Part shown: positions 26,373 through 34,515 of the stretch, one piece after another
How positions within the stretch are numbered: position 1 is the first letter of the stretch
Layout: each line of letters starts with the position of its first letter
DNA from: Clostridium folliculivorans
GTDB taxonomy: Bacteria; Bacillota; Clostridia; Clostridiales; Clostridiaceae
Length of the DNA stretch: 64,000 nt
NCBI RefSeq assembly: GCF_024341905.1
Contig: NZ_BQXY01000002.1
Coordinates: 682,001 to 746,000, forward strand
Direction: 5' to 3'
Translations under genes and position numbers: made by a program
The notes under the pieces: generated by a model
What the model saw: the letters and a program-made list of their open reading frames with translations, nothing else
What the model was told of the DNA's origin: nothing
Databases searched by the model: none

Positions 26373-29300
26373 ATGCCTTCTAGTATGCTTACTATGAGTG
26401 TTGATAAAACTCAAAATGTACCAATAATAGTAGGAAATACTTCTGCTTTTAATATAAGCATTAAAAATATTAGTACTACCCAAAGGCTATATAATTTAGG
26501 ACTTGCCCTCACTTTGCCAGATGGAATGGTGCTTTCAACAGCTACTTTCAACCAAACTTCAACAACTTCAAATTTAGACAATAGTACCACATATCTTTGG
26601 GTAAATCTTAAAGATCTAGCACCAATGGAATTAAGCTTCAAGTTCAGTATTACAGTAAAATGCAATACAAAGTTTAAAAATGGAACTACTATCCCTTTTG
26701 GCTATACTTTTTCCGATATAAATTTGGGTTGCCAAGCTGACACAATGCCAAGGGGAATTTATGATATAAATAATGAAGTTATTAAACAAAGCCTCTTAAT
26801 GACTTATACTACCATTAGATTTTCAGGTACTATAACTACAGCAGAAAAGGTTTTGAAAGGAGCTGGAACTTCTGCTTCTTTAAATGACTATACTCAAGTT
26901 GCCACAGCCACTTGTAAGTTCACTAATAATTCTCTAAGTTATTCTTTAGTGAATATAACTATAATTTTAGATGATGGTATAAGATATTTAGGAAATCTAT
27001 CAGCTTCAGGTACAGATGCCTCTAAGTTAACCTCACCTACTGCAAGGATTATTAGTAAGAACGGAAAACTTTATACCGAGTTGTATTTTGGTAATATCAA
27101 TCTATCAATAAACAGCAGCACTACCTTAATCTTTAGTTACGCTGTTTGGAATCAGTATAATAATAATACGGGAGGCTTTATAGCTCACGGCACTGTGCTT
27201 AATATGTCTATTAACATGGCCTCAGCTGATCCACTTATCATTTCAAGTTCTTATAGCAGCACCAGCTTTTCAGCCATGGATTTGATCATAACTTCTTCTT
27301 TAAATAAACCAATTGTTGATGTACAGAATAATGTAAACTATGCCTATGTATATAAAGTGGGACAGTACTACAATATTGAAAATATACTTGTTCACTATTT
27401 TTTACCTGATGGTATTTACTATATATCAAGTTCAGTAACTCCGACTTCAGTTGTAGACAGCCATACCTTGCAAGGGTATTATTTAACGTATAATTTTCCA
27501 CTGGCAACACAGAACTCTAGTAAGAGCGTTACCATAGTCACTAAGGTTGACAGCTATTATAGATATAAATTTAATAGTCAAACAATGAATCTACCTGTAG
27601 TTGCATCAGATACCTTTTTAGCTGATGCAGATATCACTGGAGCACTTATTCCAATCTTAAATCAAGTTTCAGATAGCTCTAATGTTCGCTGTTCTATAGG
27701 TATTGGAGAAATAACCAAAAGCTTTATTAAAGGATACTATAAGGATGGAACTCAGAAGAGGATAAGTTCTTTAGCTCCTGGAGACATTGCTGAATACAAG
27801 TTAACTTATAATGCCTCTTCATTGAAAGCTATTCAAAAGGAAGTCTATATAGATGATTTCTTTCCTTTATCAGCTGGTCCCATAGATAATCTTTCTTATG
27901 AGTACTCTGGAGTTGAGCCTTTATCTTCTCCAAAGCTCATAAGTCCTCATGGAGTTGATTTCTATTATGGAGATATATCTGGATTGTCATCTAGCACCAT
28001 TAACTTTAAGGTACCAGTAACATTGCTTGGTTCTTCTTCAGAAAATGAAAATCTAATGAAGCTTAAAGGACTAAACACTTATGGGTATGCCTATAGCAGT
28101 AGAGCTCAAGTTAACTTCAATATAGGAACTCCAAACTTAACTTTGACTAAATCTATAGCAGGTACAAATAAAAACGCCATAAAAGCAAATGAAATTTACA
28201 CTTATACTATTACAATTAGCAACTCCAACAATTTAGGAACTGAAACCGATGCCTTTGACTTTACGCTAAATGATACCCTGTCAAATTGGTTTAATATTGA
28301 TTTAAATAGTATAAAAGTAAGTGGTTCTGGCAGCTATAATGCTCCAATTGTACAAGGAACCAATATTTCTGTTTATATAAATAATTTATCTCCAGGCAGT
28401 TATATAACTCTAACCTATAAAGTTACCATAAGCTCAGTACTTGCTTCTGGAGTCAGTATAACAACTACAGCAACCAATACTAATCCTTATTCACAAGTTT
28501 ACAATCCTCTTTCTACTAACTTTCAGTACTCTGGTTTAAATAAAAGTGCCTCAGTAACTGTAGCTTCTTTGCCAATAAAGTTTACAATTACTAATTACAA
28601 TGATACTTTTATGGTAGGTTCGCCTATAACCTATGTCGTAACAGTCACTGTACCTCAAGGAACAATAGCTTATGGATTTTATTTAAAGACTACTCTGCCA
28701 ACTGATGGACAAATATATTTAGGTCCTTCCTATAAAAATGGAGCTAATATTGCCCCTGTTGTCTCTTCCAATGTTATAACTTTTCCTATTGAAAGCACTT
28801 TGGATGCCAGGCTTGAAGCTTTAACAATAACTTATATCTTTACCTGTAAAATAATCAATGCAAATAAGAGTCTTAATGACATAACTTCACTTCAAATTAC
28901 TACACTCCAATGTTGGTATCAAAAAATCCATGAAGGCTCATTTACTATCCTAAGTAAGAGTTTTGCTATAATAATTAATCATCCAAATCTTGTTATGAAT
29001 TTAAGCGCAACTGACAAGACAACTTCTACTGTATATAATGAAACTGCAAATATAAATACCAACGCTATAATGCAGTTTAAATTAATCTTTCAAAACAATA
29101 GTGCTATCAGTTTAGTAAATGGTACTATAGAAATTCCAATATCTAATAATTTTTTATTTTCCTCAATTGATGCATCAGTATTATGTAACGCAACCTATAA
29201 TTCGTCTTCAAAAAAGATTGTTATAACTATATCTGCTTTGGCGTCTGCACTATCTGGCTATGTTACTTTCACACTGCTTCCAAAAGCAGACTTAAAAGCT

Positions 29301-29804
29301 GGTACCACAATTAACACTCAAGCTACTGCTGTATCCTACTACAATAATATATCTCCTACCAAGTTATATAGCGGAGAAAAAAGCAATGTACTAAGCTGCA
29401 TTTTACCTCCTGGAGTTTCTCTAAATCCAAATCCATTGTATGCACTAGACCAATCAACTTCTTTCATAGTCACACCTCCTGGTGGCATAGCAGAAATATT
29501 AACCTATTTTAAAAACACTGGTGGTGGCTACGACGACTTTACTTTAACTATACAAAAGGTGGCTATATCCTATACTCTTTATATTGACGATATCAAAATA
29601 GCTGATATTTTTAAAAATACTCTTTACAGTGCTGACTTACCTTTAATGTCAAGCTTAGCTCCTGGTACAAGTAAAATTATAAAGATAGTTGCAGTAATAC
29701 CATCAAGTCAAGCGTTAGGTGTGAGGTACGACTTTACGGTTACAGTTAAGTCTAAAACCAGCCCTTATCCTGAAAAAACTGTCTTAAATATAGATCCCTA
29801 TTAA
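26373..29804 (+). CDS. Large DUF11-like beta-sandwich protein, 1143 residues
   Basis: A large protein built of diverged beta-sandwich units. Each unit tends to start with a GxxxxYxxxxxN strand (TYTITISNSNN near residue 610, ITYVVTVTVPQG near residue 765) and ends with a FxYSG or SYYNN-type strand. One unit (residues about 590-730) is clearly DUF11-like: LTLTKSIAG, NLSPGSYITLTYKV. No signal peptide, membrane helix or wall anchor is present. The final 100 residues (TPPGGIAEILTYFKNTGGG) look like a capping domain. It is divergent from the giant gene and probably part of the same structure. An AAGGAG site precedes the ATG. Confidence 0.75.
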   Translation: MPSSMLTMSVDKTQNVPIIVGNTSAFNISIKNISTTQRLYNLGLALTLPDGMVLSTATFNQTSTTSNLDNSTTYLWVNLKDLAPMELSFKFSITVKCNTKFKNGTTIPFGYTFSDINLGCQADTMPRGIYDINNEVIKQSLLMTYTTIRFSGTITTAEKVLKGAGTSASLNDYTQVATATCKFTNNSLSYSLVNITIILDDGIRYLGNLSASGTDASKLTSPTARIISKNGKLYTELYFGNINLSINSSTTLIFSYAVWNQYNNNTGGFIAHGTVLNMSINMASADPLIISSSYSSTSFSAMDLIITSSLNKPIVDVQNNVNYAYVYKVGQYYNIENILVHYFLPDGIYYISSSVTPTSVVDSHTLQGYYLTYNFPLATQNSSKSVTIVTKVDSYYRYKFNSQTMNLPVVASDTFLADADITGALIPILNQVSDSSNVRCSIGIGEITKSFIKGYYKDGTQKRISSLAPGDIAEYKLTYNASSLKAIQKEVYIDDFFPLSAGPIDNLSYEYSGVEPLSSPKLISPHGVDFYYGDISGLSSSTINFKVPVTLLGSSSENENLMKLKGLNTYGYAYSSRAQVNFNIGTPNLTLTKSIAGTNKNAIKANEIYTYTITISNSNNLGTETDAFDFTLNDTLSNWFNIDLNSIKVSGSGSYNAPIVQGTNISVYINNLSPGSYITLTYKVTISSVLASGVSITTTATNTNPYSQVYNPLSTNFQYSGLNKSASVTVASLPIKFTITNYNDTFMVGSPITYVVTVTVPQGTIAYGFYLKTTLPTDGQIYLGPSYKNGANIAPVVSSNVITFPIESTLDARLEALTITYIFTCKIINANKSLNDITSLQITTLQCWYQKIHEGSFTILSKSFAIIINHPNLVMNLSATDKTTSTVYNETANINTNAIMQFKLIFQNNSAISLVNGTIEIPISNNFLFSSIDASVLCNATYNSSSKKIVITISALASALSGYVTFTLLPKADLKAGTTINTQATAVSYYNNISPTKLYSGEKSNVLSCILPPGVSLNPNPLYALDQSTSFIVTPPGGIAEILTYFKNTGGGYDDFTLTIQKVAISYTLYIDDIKIADIFKNTLYSADLPLMSSLAPGTSKIIKIVAVIPSSQALGVRYDFTVTVKSKTSPYPEKTVLNIDPY

Positions 29805-29874
29805 TAAACTAACCTCCTATAAGTAATCTATATATCTATTTTCAATCTTCATAATTGTTTTATATGGTGACGTG

Positions 29875-29906
29875 AAAACACCGCAAGATTTATTTTGCGG
29901 TGTTTT
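29875..29906. terminator. Bidirectional terminator, ACACCGC family
   Basis: Perfect 12-base stem AAAACACCGCAA/TTGCGGTGTTTT with an eight-base loop and T runs on both strands. It sits between the convergent genes ending at 29804 and 29916. Confidence 0.85.
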
Positions 29907-29915
29907 AATAATTTC

Positions 29916-30812
29916 TTATCCCAATATTGAGTTTACCCAAGAATAACAGCTATCTAATTCTTCATCACTTATCAAATCTGACCTATGCTCAAACATTATT
30001 TTTACACTTTTATTTTCCTTTATGATGATCTTCAAATAATCTTCGATAGGCGCCCATCCATCATCTACTTTTAAGCTTGGCAATGCAGGAAAATGACTAT
30101 TTTCTAAATTACTAGCCACCTTAACATTCCATAAATGAACTACTTCAGTATACTTAGCAAATCTTAAGATAATCTCTCTTTCGTTGAAATCCGGATCAAT
30201 CTTGCTTTGTAAATGAAGTCTTCCTGTATCTAAACATATCTTAACTGATTGATACTTTTCTAATAATGTTTCAAGAAAGTTATCCTTACAAACATATTTG
30301 TTTAATGCATCTAATTCTAATACGGGAATAAAATTATATTCTAAACCTTTTTCTGATAACCAAGCAAAGAGATTTTCACTATTCCTTTTGAATTCATCAA
30401 TTGGATACTCTGATTCATATGTGTATTCGCTTTTATCTGCAAATCTCCAGTTATCTATATTAAAGTACTTCTTCAGGATTACTGGCTTAGGAAAATGAAA
30501 TAAAATATACTCTGGTTTAATTCCTTTATTTCTAATGTAATCAAGCTCTTCTTCTATATATTTATAAGCATTTATCCTTATAGCTTCATCTAGTGATAAA
30601 AACTGTGGATCTCTCAGCTCTGATATACCTGACCTTAAAGGAAAATGTATTCCAAACTTGGTCCCACTTTTTCCGGTTACACTAACTAGTTTTTCTATAT
30701 CCCTTTCATCTTCAAAAAGACATGCCTCTATTCCGTAAAAGCTATCTTTAAAATCTCTATGAAATTTCCTAGTATCAAACTTCCCATGCATTCCAATCAT
30801 AAAATTTTCCAT
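29916..30812 (-). CDS. TIM-barrel sugar isomerase/AP endonuclease-like protein
   Basis: A 298-residue protein resembling the xylose isomerase-like TIM barrel (AP_endonuc_2 superfamily). Signature strands include KFGIHFPLR, EYILFHFPKP, FIPVLELDALN, VKICLDTGRLHL (metal-binding Asp/His in CLDTGRLH), YTEVVHLWNVK and KIMFEHRSD with a C-terminal Glu. Members bind divalent metals and isomerise sugars or process DNA. The ATG at 30812 follows AGGGG. It is 18 bases downstream of the S51-like gene, forming a three-gene operon. The substrate is not inferable. Confidence 0.75.
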   Translation of the reverse strand: MENFMIGMHGKFDTRKFHRDFKDSFYGIEACLFEDERDIEKLVSVTGKSGTKFGIHFPLRSGISELRDPQFLSLDEAIRINAYKYIEEELDYIRNKGIKPEYILFHFPKPVILKKYFNIDNWRFADKSEYTYESEYPIDEFKRNSENLFAWLSEKGLEYNFIPVLELDALNKYVCKDNFLETLLEKYQSVKICLDTGRLHLQSKIDPDFNEREIILRFAKYTEVVHLWNVKVASNLENSHFPALPSLKVDDGWAPIEDYLKIIIKENKSVKIMFEHRSDLISDEELDSCYSWVNSILG

Positions 30813-30830
30813 TAGAATTCCCCTTTAACA

Positions 30831-31493
30831 TCAATACTTGTATGCAACTTTTTCGATATTACGCTTTGTAATAAGGTAAATATCTCCATAAAAGAAAGCT
30901 TTATTGCCCCTGCATAAAATGGCTCCATTATCACACATTGCATATATATCATGTTCCTCTGAGATTTTTAACAATTCATTAAGGTTAGTTTCATCTCCTC
31001 TACCTTTAAAATGTGGTTCAATGGATATGTCAACTAGGTTAAGTCCCCCATATATCTCTGTTTTATCTTGATCACCTTCTGCAGTACAAATTGCTACCTT
31101 CGCCATATTTATTGCTCCAGCACTTAGACCTAAAACACAGCCTTCATATTCCTTTAAGGCTTTAAGAAGTTCATTTTTTCTAAGAAAATCAAATTGAATC
31201 AGCGTAGGCCCTCCCATAAGAAAAATCACTGAAGTATCTCTTATGTGTTCTAACATTTCATTTTTCTTCATTCTATTATCAATTACTTTACTAGATTTAA
31301 AGTTAATCCCAATATCTGAAAACCATCCTAAATATCTCTTAGCATATTTATCAGTAACCTCAAAACAATCAGGACTAGAAGCTATGAAAACTATCTTTAG
31401 ATCACTCTTTATATCAATAAGTAAATTATTTCTTACATCAGCTGTAAATCCTTTGTCTATATCAAAATCACTAAACAAATAATAAGCACTCAT
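30831..31493 (-). CDS. Peptidase S51/dipeptidase E-like protein
   Basis: A 220-residue class I glutamine amidotransferase-like fold of the S51 peptidase group (dipeptidase E, cyanophycinase). The nucleophile elbow is GLSAGAINM with Ser124, preceded by FLMGGPTL at residues 91-98, and the candidate catalytic His161 is in SIEPHF. Dipeptidase E cleaves Asp-X dipeptides and cyanophycinase cleaves a storage polymer, so an Asp-linked substrate is plausible. No signal peptide. GGAGG precedes the ATG at 31493. It is the middle gene of the operon. Confidence 0.8.
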   Translation of the reverse strand: MSAYYLFSDFDIDKGFTADVRNNLLIDIKSDLKIVFIASSPDCFEVTDKYAKRYLGWFSDIGINFKSSKVIDNRMKKNEMLEHIRDTSVIFLMGGPTLIQFDFLRKNELLKALKEYEGCVLGLSAGAINMAKVAICTAEGDQDKTEIYGGLNLVDISIEPHFKGRGDETNLNELLKISEEHDIYAMCDNGAILCRGNKAFFYGDIYLITKRNIEKVAYKY

Positions 31494-31528
31494 AATAATT
31501 TTCCTCCTGCTAAACTATAGTTATTTAT

Positions 31529-32236
31529 CTATTCTAATAAACTTAGAAGTTCCTTTAAATTTCTAATGGTTTTATACTCTGTGTCGACCTTTAAATTTTC
31601 ATCTCTTATCATCAAGATACCTTGCATCCCCAATTTAGCTGCACCTTCAACATTCTTTATATTATCATCAATAAAGATTGCCTCCTCTGGATTTATATTT
31701 AACTCAGATAAAGCAGTATTAAACATTAACTCATTTGGCTTTATAACTCCTATTTTTGATGACATAACAAAGGTTGAAAAATATTCTCTTAATCCAGCAT
31801 TCTTGAATACTCTCTCTAGTGAAGGCCAGGTATCTGAAACTACTCCAAGCTTATAGCTTTTACTTAACTTAGGTATGACCTCAAACACATCCTCGTAAAA
31901 TAGAAACTTTTCATCGTTAAACACTGTATCTCTAGCTATCTCAACGATATGGGTTTCATTTAGCTCTAAACCTGAAAGTTCATTTGATAATACCTTATAA
32001 AATTCTATAAAGAGTTCAAACTCCTCTTCCTCTGTTAAAATAATACTCTTTGCGTCTAAAAACTTCATAGCCTTGTAAAAAGCAACTTGTACCAGCTTTT
32101 CATCTAACAATTCAAATTTATTTTTATCAACATAACTATGAAAATTTGGAGGCACGAACCAATTTCCTGTTCGTGGATCATTAAGAACTCGTCCAGAATC
32201 AAATAAAATTGCTTTTAAATTTTTATGTTGTAGCAT
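31529..32236 (-). CDS. HAD superfamily hydrolase
   Basis: A 235-residue HAD subfamily IA protein. Motif I is AILFDSGRVLND (Asp13; the second Asp is replaced by Gly, as in the common DxGGVL variant). Motif II is LGVVSDTW, motif III is the Lys in SSKIGVIKP and motif IV is AIFIDDNIKNVEGA. The alpha-helical cap lies between residues 20 and 95. Members dephosphorylate sugar phosphates or nucleotides. It heads the operon with S51-like and TIM-barrel genes. AGGAGAGG precedes the ATG. The promoter-like repeat copy 3 is about 120 bases upstream. Confidence 0.85.
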   Translation of the reverse strand: MLQHKNLKAILFDSGRVLNDPRTGNWFVPPNFHSYVDKNKFELLDEKLVQVAFYKAMKFLDAKSIILTEEEEFELFIEFYKVLSNELSGLELNETHIVEIARDTVFNDEKFLFYEDVFEVIPKLSKSYKLGVVSDTWPSLERVFKNAGLREYFSTFVMSSKIGVIKPNELMFNTALSELNINPEEAIFIDDNIKNVEGAAKLGMQGILMIRDENLKVDTEYKTIRNLKELLSLLE

Positions 32237-32811
32237 TTTCCTCTCCTTTTAATCACTTAATTTCTTAATCTTCCTAAGGCCCTTGTCGACTATAATATCT
32301 TCTCAGTAATTTAAAATAATTTTCTACAGTATACAATTTTAACACTACTATTTGAAATTATATCACTATATTCCATTTAATCCCACAGCTATTGTTTATT
32401 ATCCTCTAAGTACTAAAATGCTCTTTGTATAAATTTTATTGAATCATGTCATTACGAAGACTCAAGCTCACATGTATGATCTTCTCTGCTCATTGTGACT
32501 TTTAGATATGTCTCTTAGGATTTCTTTAAGGCCGAACAATTCTAAGTATGAAAGTATTTATATAGCGGTGGTATCTAATAGATAAATACAAAAGATTTTC
32601 CCTATAAAAAATTATATAATTATAAAAAGTTATCTTTTTAAAAATATAACTATTTAACAATTTATGCATAAAATCAGGGTTTGAGGGGTTTTTGCAATTA
32701 AATTCAAGGCAATTTATTAGTAAAAACTGTCCATTTAAATTTATTTCAGGTCATATAAGATATTATAAATTTAGTGCACCCCCGATAAATAATATAAACA
32801 ATTATAATAAA
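32237..32811. other. Intergenic gap with promoter-like repeat only
   Basis: This stretch holds promoter-like repeat copy 3 near its left end. Beyond 32400 I see AT-rich DNA without an open frame bearing a ribosome binding site. It leads into the long palindrome at 32812. Confidence 0.5.
32348..32392 (-). promoter_or_regulatory. Promoter-like repeat, copy 3
   Basis: Minus strand: GTGGGATTAAATGGAATATA then GTGATATAAT (TATAAT at 32357-32362), nearly identical to copy 2 at 16008-16052. The dyad that follows in the other copies is degraded here to TTTCAAATAG. It is oriented toward the HAD operon starting at 32236. Confidence 0.5.
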
Positions 32812-32869
32812 ATACTCTGCATTAGCACTGATTTGTTTGCTTCAACAAATTAGTGCTAATGCAGAGTAT
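32812..32869. repeat. 27-bp-stem palindrome
   Basis: ATACTCTGCATTAGCACT pairs with AGTGCTAATGCAGAGTAT, and pairing continues through one G-T position into TTTGTT/AACAAA, leaving only a short loop of about four to five bases. Plus-strand sequence after it has CCCTTTAAGCTTTTTT. It could terminate transcription toward the right or be the core of a mobile palindromic element. It is separate in sequence from the R1-R4 families. Confidence 0.8.
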
Positions 32870-32938
32870 CCCTTTAAGCTTTTTTAATAAATCGATTTCC
32901 CTTAATTGTATATAAGTCTTCTGTAGTCATAGTAATCC

Positions 32939-33271
32939 TCAATCTACATCATAAATATTTCTTACTGTTTCAAAGAAGTCTTCACTATAGTTCTCTTTAA
33001 TATATTCAAGCTTAAACTTCGATATTTTAGAAAGATTAATTTTTACTCTCTTAGACTTTAATATATGATCTGCTCTTTTAATTTCATTGGATTTATATTT
33101 AAGAATAACTTGAAATTTATAATCATTGAAGATGATTGCATAGGAAAATCCACATTTATCCTTAGAACTTTTATCTGTTACACTAACATTAACCTCTTTG
33201 ACATCAGTGTAAGAATACCTTTTGTCCGAAATACTCCAAAAGTCGTCGACACCGATGTAATTATCCGTAAA
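32939..33271 (-). pseudogene. 5'-truncated PH-like/conserved hypothetical gene
   Basis: The minus strand encodes about 110 residues in one frame: DNYIGVDDFWSISDKRYSY, later KDKCGFSYAIIF and ISKFKLEYIKENYSEDFF, ending NIYDVD and TGA at 32939. Composition is that of a real protein, but the frame meets TAA at 33272-33274 just upstream and has no start codon or ribosome binding site. The overlapping frame on the other side (RGLYVIYG) suggests a frameshift. The strand pattern (EVNVSVTDKS...FQVILKYKS) recalls a bacterial PH-like domain, weakly. Nothing recognisable lies between here and 33505 apart from the next gene's leader. Confidence 0.55.
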
Positions 33272-33505
33272 TTACGTATAATCCTCTAATCCTAAGATTT
33301 AGAATGGAAATGAAATTACAAAGCTAATAATCATCAAATAAATATAATTTTAATTCTAGTATAGATTAGTACTTTATTAATCAAAACGAACTCATATGCA
33401 TTTCTTTTAAATATAACCAGCCACCTGGTAATTTATACCACGACAAATTTTAACTATAATATTATGTTATAATTATCAAGGCATAAATTTCTAGGAGGTT
33501 TAATA

Positions 33506-34318
33506 ATGATTGCATTACTTTTTTATTGTTCAGTTTTAATTTTTCTAATATGTCTTTTTAAACTTTGGTCTTCTACCAAAGTACTAAAAAGCAAAAGAAA
33601 AAAGTATATTAATGGCATGGTGTTTTCAGCTTTAATATCGCTCTTCATAATGTCATCAGACTTAACTGCATTTTTACTTTTAGTAGGATTTTTAGTTTTT
33701 GGTTCTTGTATCACATTGATTTTAGTAACCGGGCTAAAAAATAAAGATAGGTCGAAGAAATATTATTTTGGAATTTTAATATCTATATCATTGCTATTTG
33801 CAAACTCTTTTCTTGCTTCACATGGTATTAATTTTAGAATTAATCCTACAGATAATGCAACAACAGTTGCTAGCGAGAAAATTTCTGATAATAATTTAAA
33901 TAGTAATTCCACAACTACATCCAAAGCAACTAATACTGCTGTAAAAGAGTCAGTTGAAAATAATAATAATAGCACACCTGTAGATAATTCTACGAACCAA
34001 GTAAGTACTTCGAATATTAGCAACAATAGCACAAACGGTACAAGCTCACCAAGTAGTGTTTCTACTTCAAGTAGTAAGAATAATAGCAGTAATTCTTCTG
34101 GATTTAGTAGTATAAAACATGAGGATGTAACGACTGCTCCTACAGCAGAACAGCAAAAAAGTGAAAGAACTGTATACTATACCCCAGGAGGAAAAAGCTT
34201 TCACTATAATAGAAACTGTGCTACTTTAAAAAGAAGTAAAACCGTTTTATCAGGCAAATTATCAGATGTTATAAGATTAGGAAAATCTGATCCTTGTAAC
34301 GTTTGTGTACGTCAGTAA
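33506..34318 (+). CDS. Membrane protein with Ser/Asn-rich linker and C-terminal Cys cluster domain
   Basis: A 270-residue protein: three to four membrane segments in residues 1-110, a low-complexity linker rich in Ser, Thr and Asn (about residues 115-205) and a compact C-terminal domain. That domain begins VYYTPGGKSFHYNRNC and ends LGKSDPCNVC, the Cys pattern of an Ada-like zinc-binding module found at the end of many clostridial and bacillar secreted or competence proteins. The C-terminal domain probably faces outward. AGGAGG precedes the ATG. Function unknown. Confidence 0.7.
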   Translation: MIALLFYCSVLIFLICLFKLWSSTKVLKSKRKKYINGMVFSALISLFIMSSDLTAFLLLVGFLVFGSCITLILVTGLKNKDRSKKYYFGILISISLLFANSFLASHGINFRINPTDNATTVASEKISDNNLNSNSTTTSKATNTAVKESVENNNNSTPVDNSTNQVSTSNISNNSTNGTSSPSSVSTSSSKNNSSNSSGFSSIKHEDVTTAPTAEQQKSERTVYYTPGGKSFHYNRNCATLKRSKTVLSGKLSDVIRLGKSDPCNVCVRQ

Positions 34319-34482
34319 TACATATACTTAATTTATAGTTGTTCAAAAATAGCGCACTTATTGTTTCAGTATGGAGATTTACTATTTCAGTAGCTACTCT
34401 GTATATTATATTTTATTGCATAAAATACATAATAACTCTAGTAAACAAAGGATTGATAAGTTAGTCGAAGATTTATGGCAAT

Positions 34483-34513
34483 AGAAAAGAGCAGTAAAAC
34501 ACTGCTCTTTTCT
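34483..34513. terminator. Bidirectional terminator
   Basis: Stem GAAAAGAGCAGT/ACTGCTCTTTTC with a five-base loop between convergent genes; T runs occur on both strands. Confidence 0.85.
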
Positions 34514-34515
34514 AT

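Noticed and set aside
33065-33289. Plus-strand frame of 74 residues
   Set aside because: It lies opposite the better coding frame of the PH-like remnant and has no ribosome binding site.
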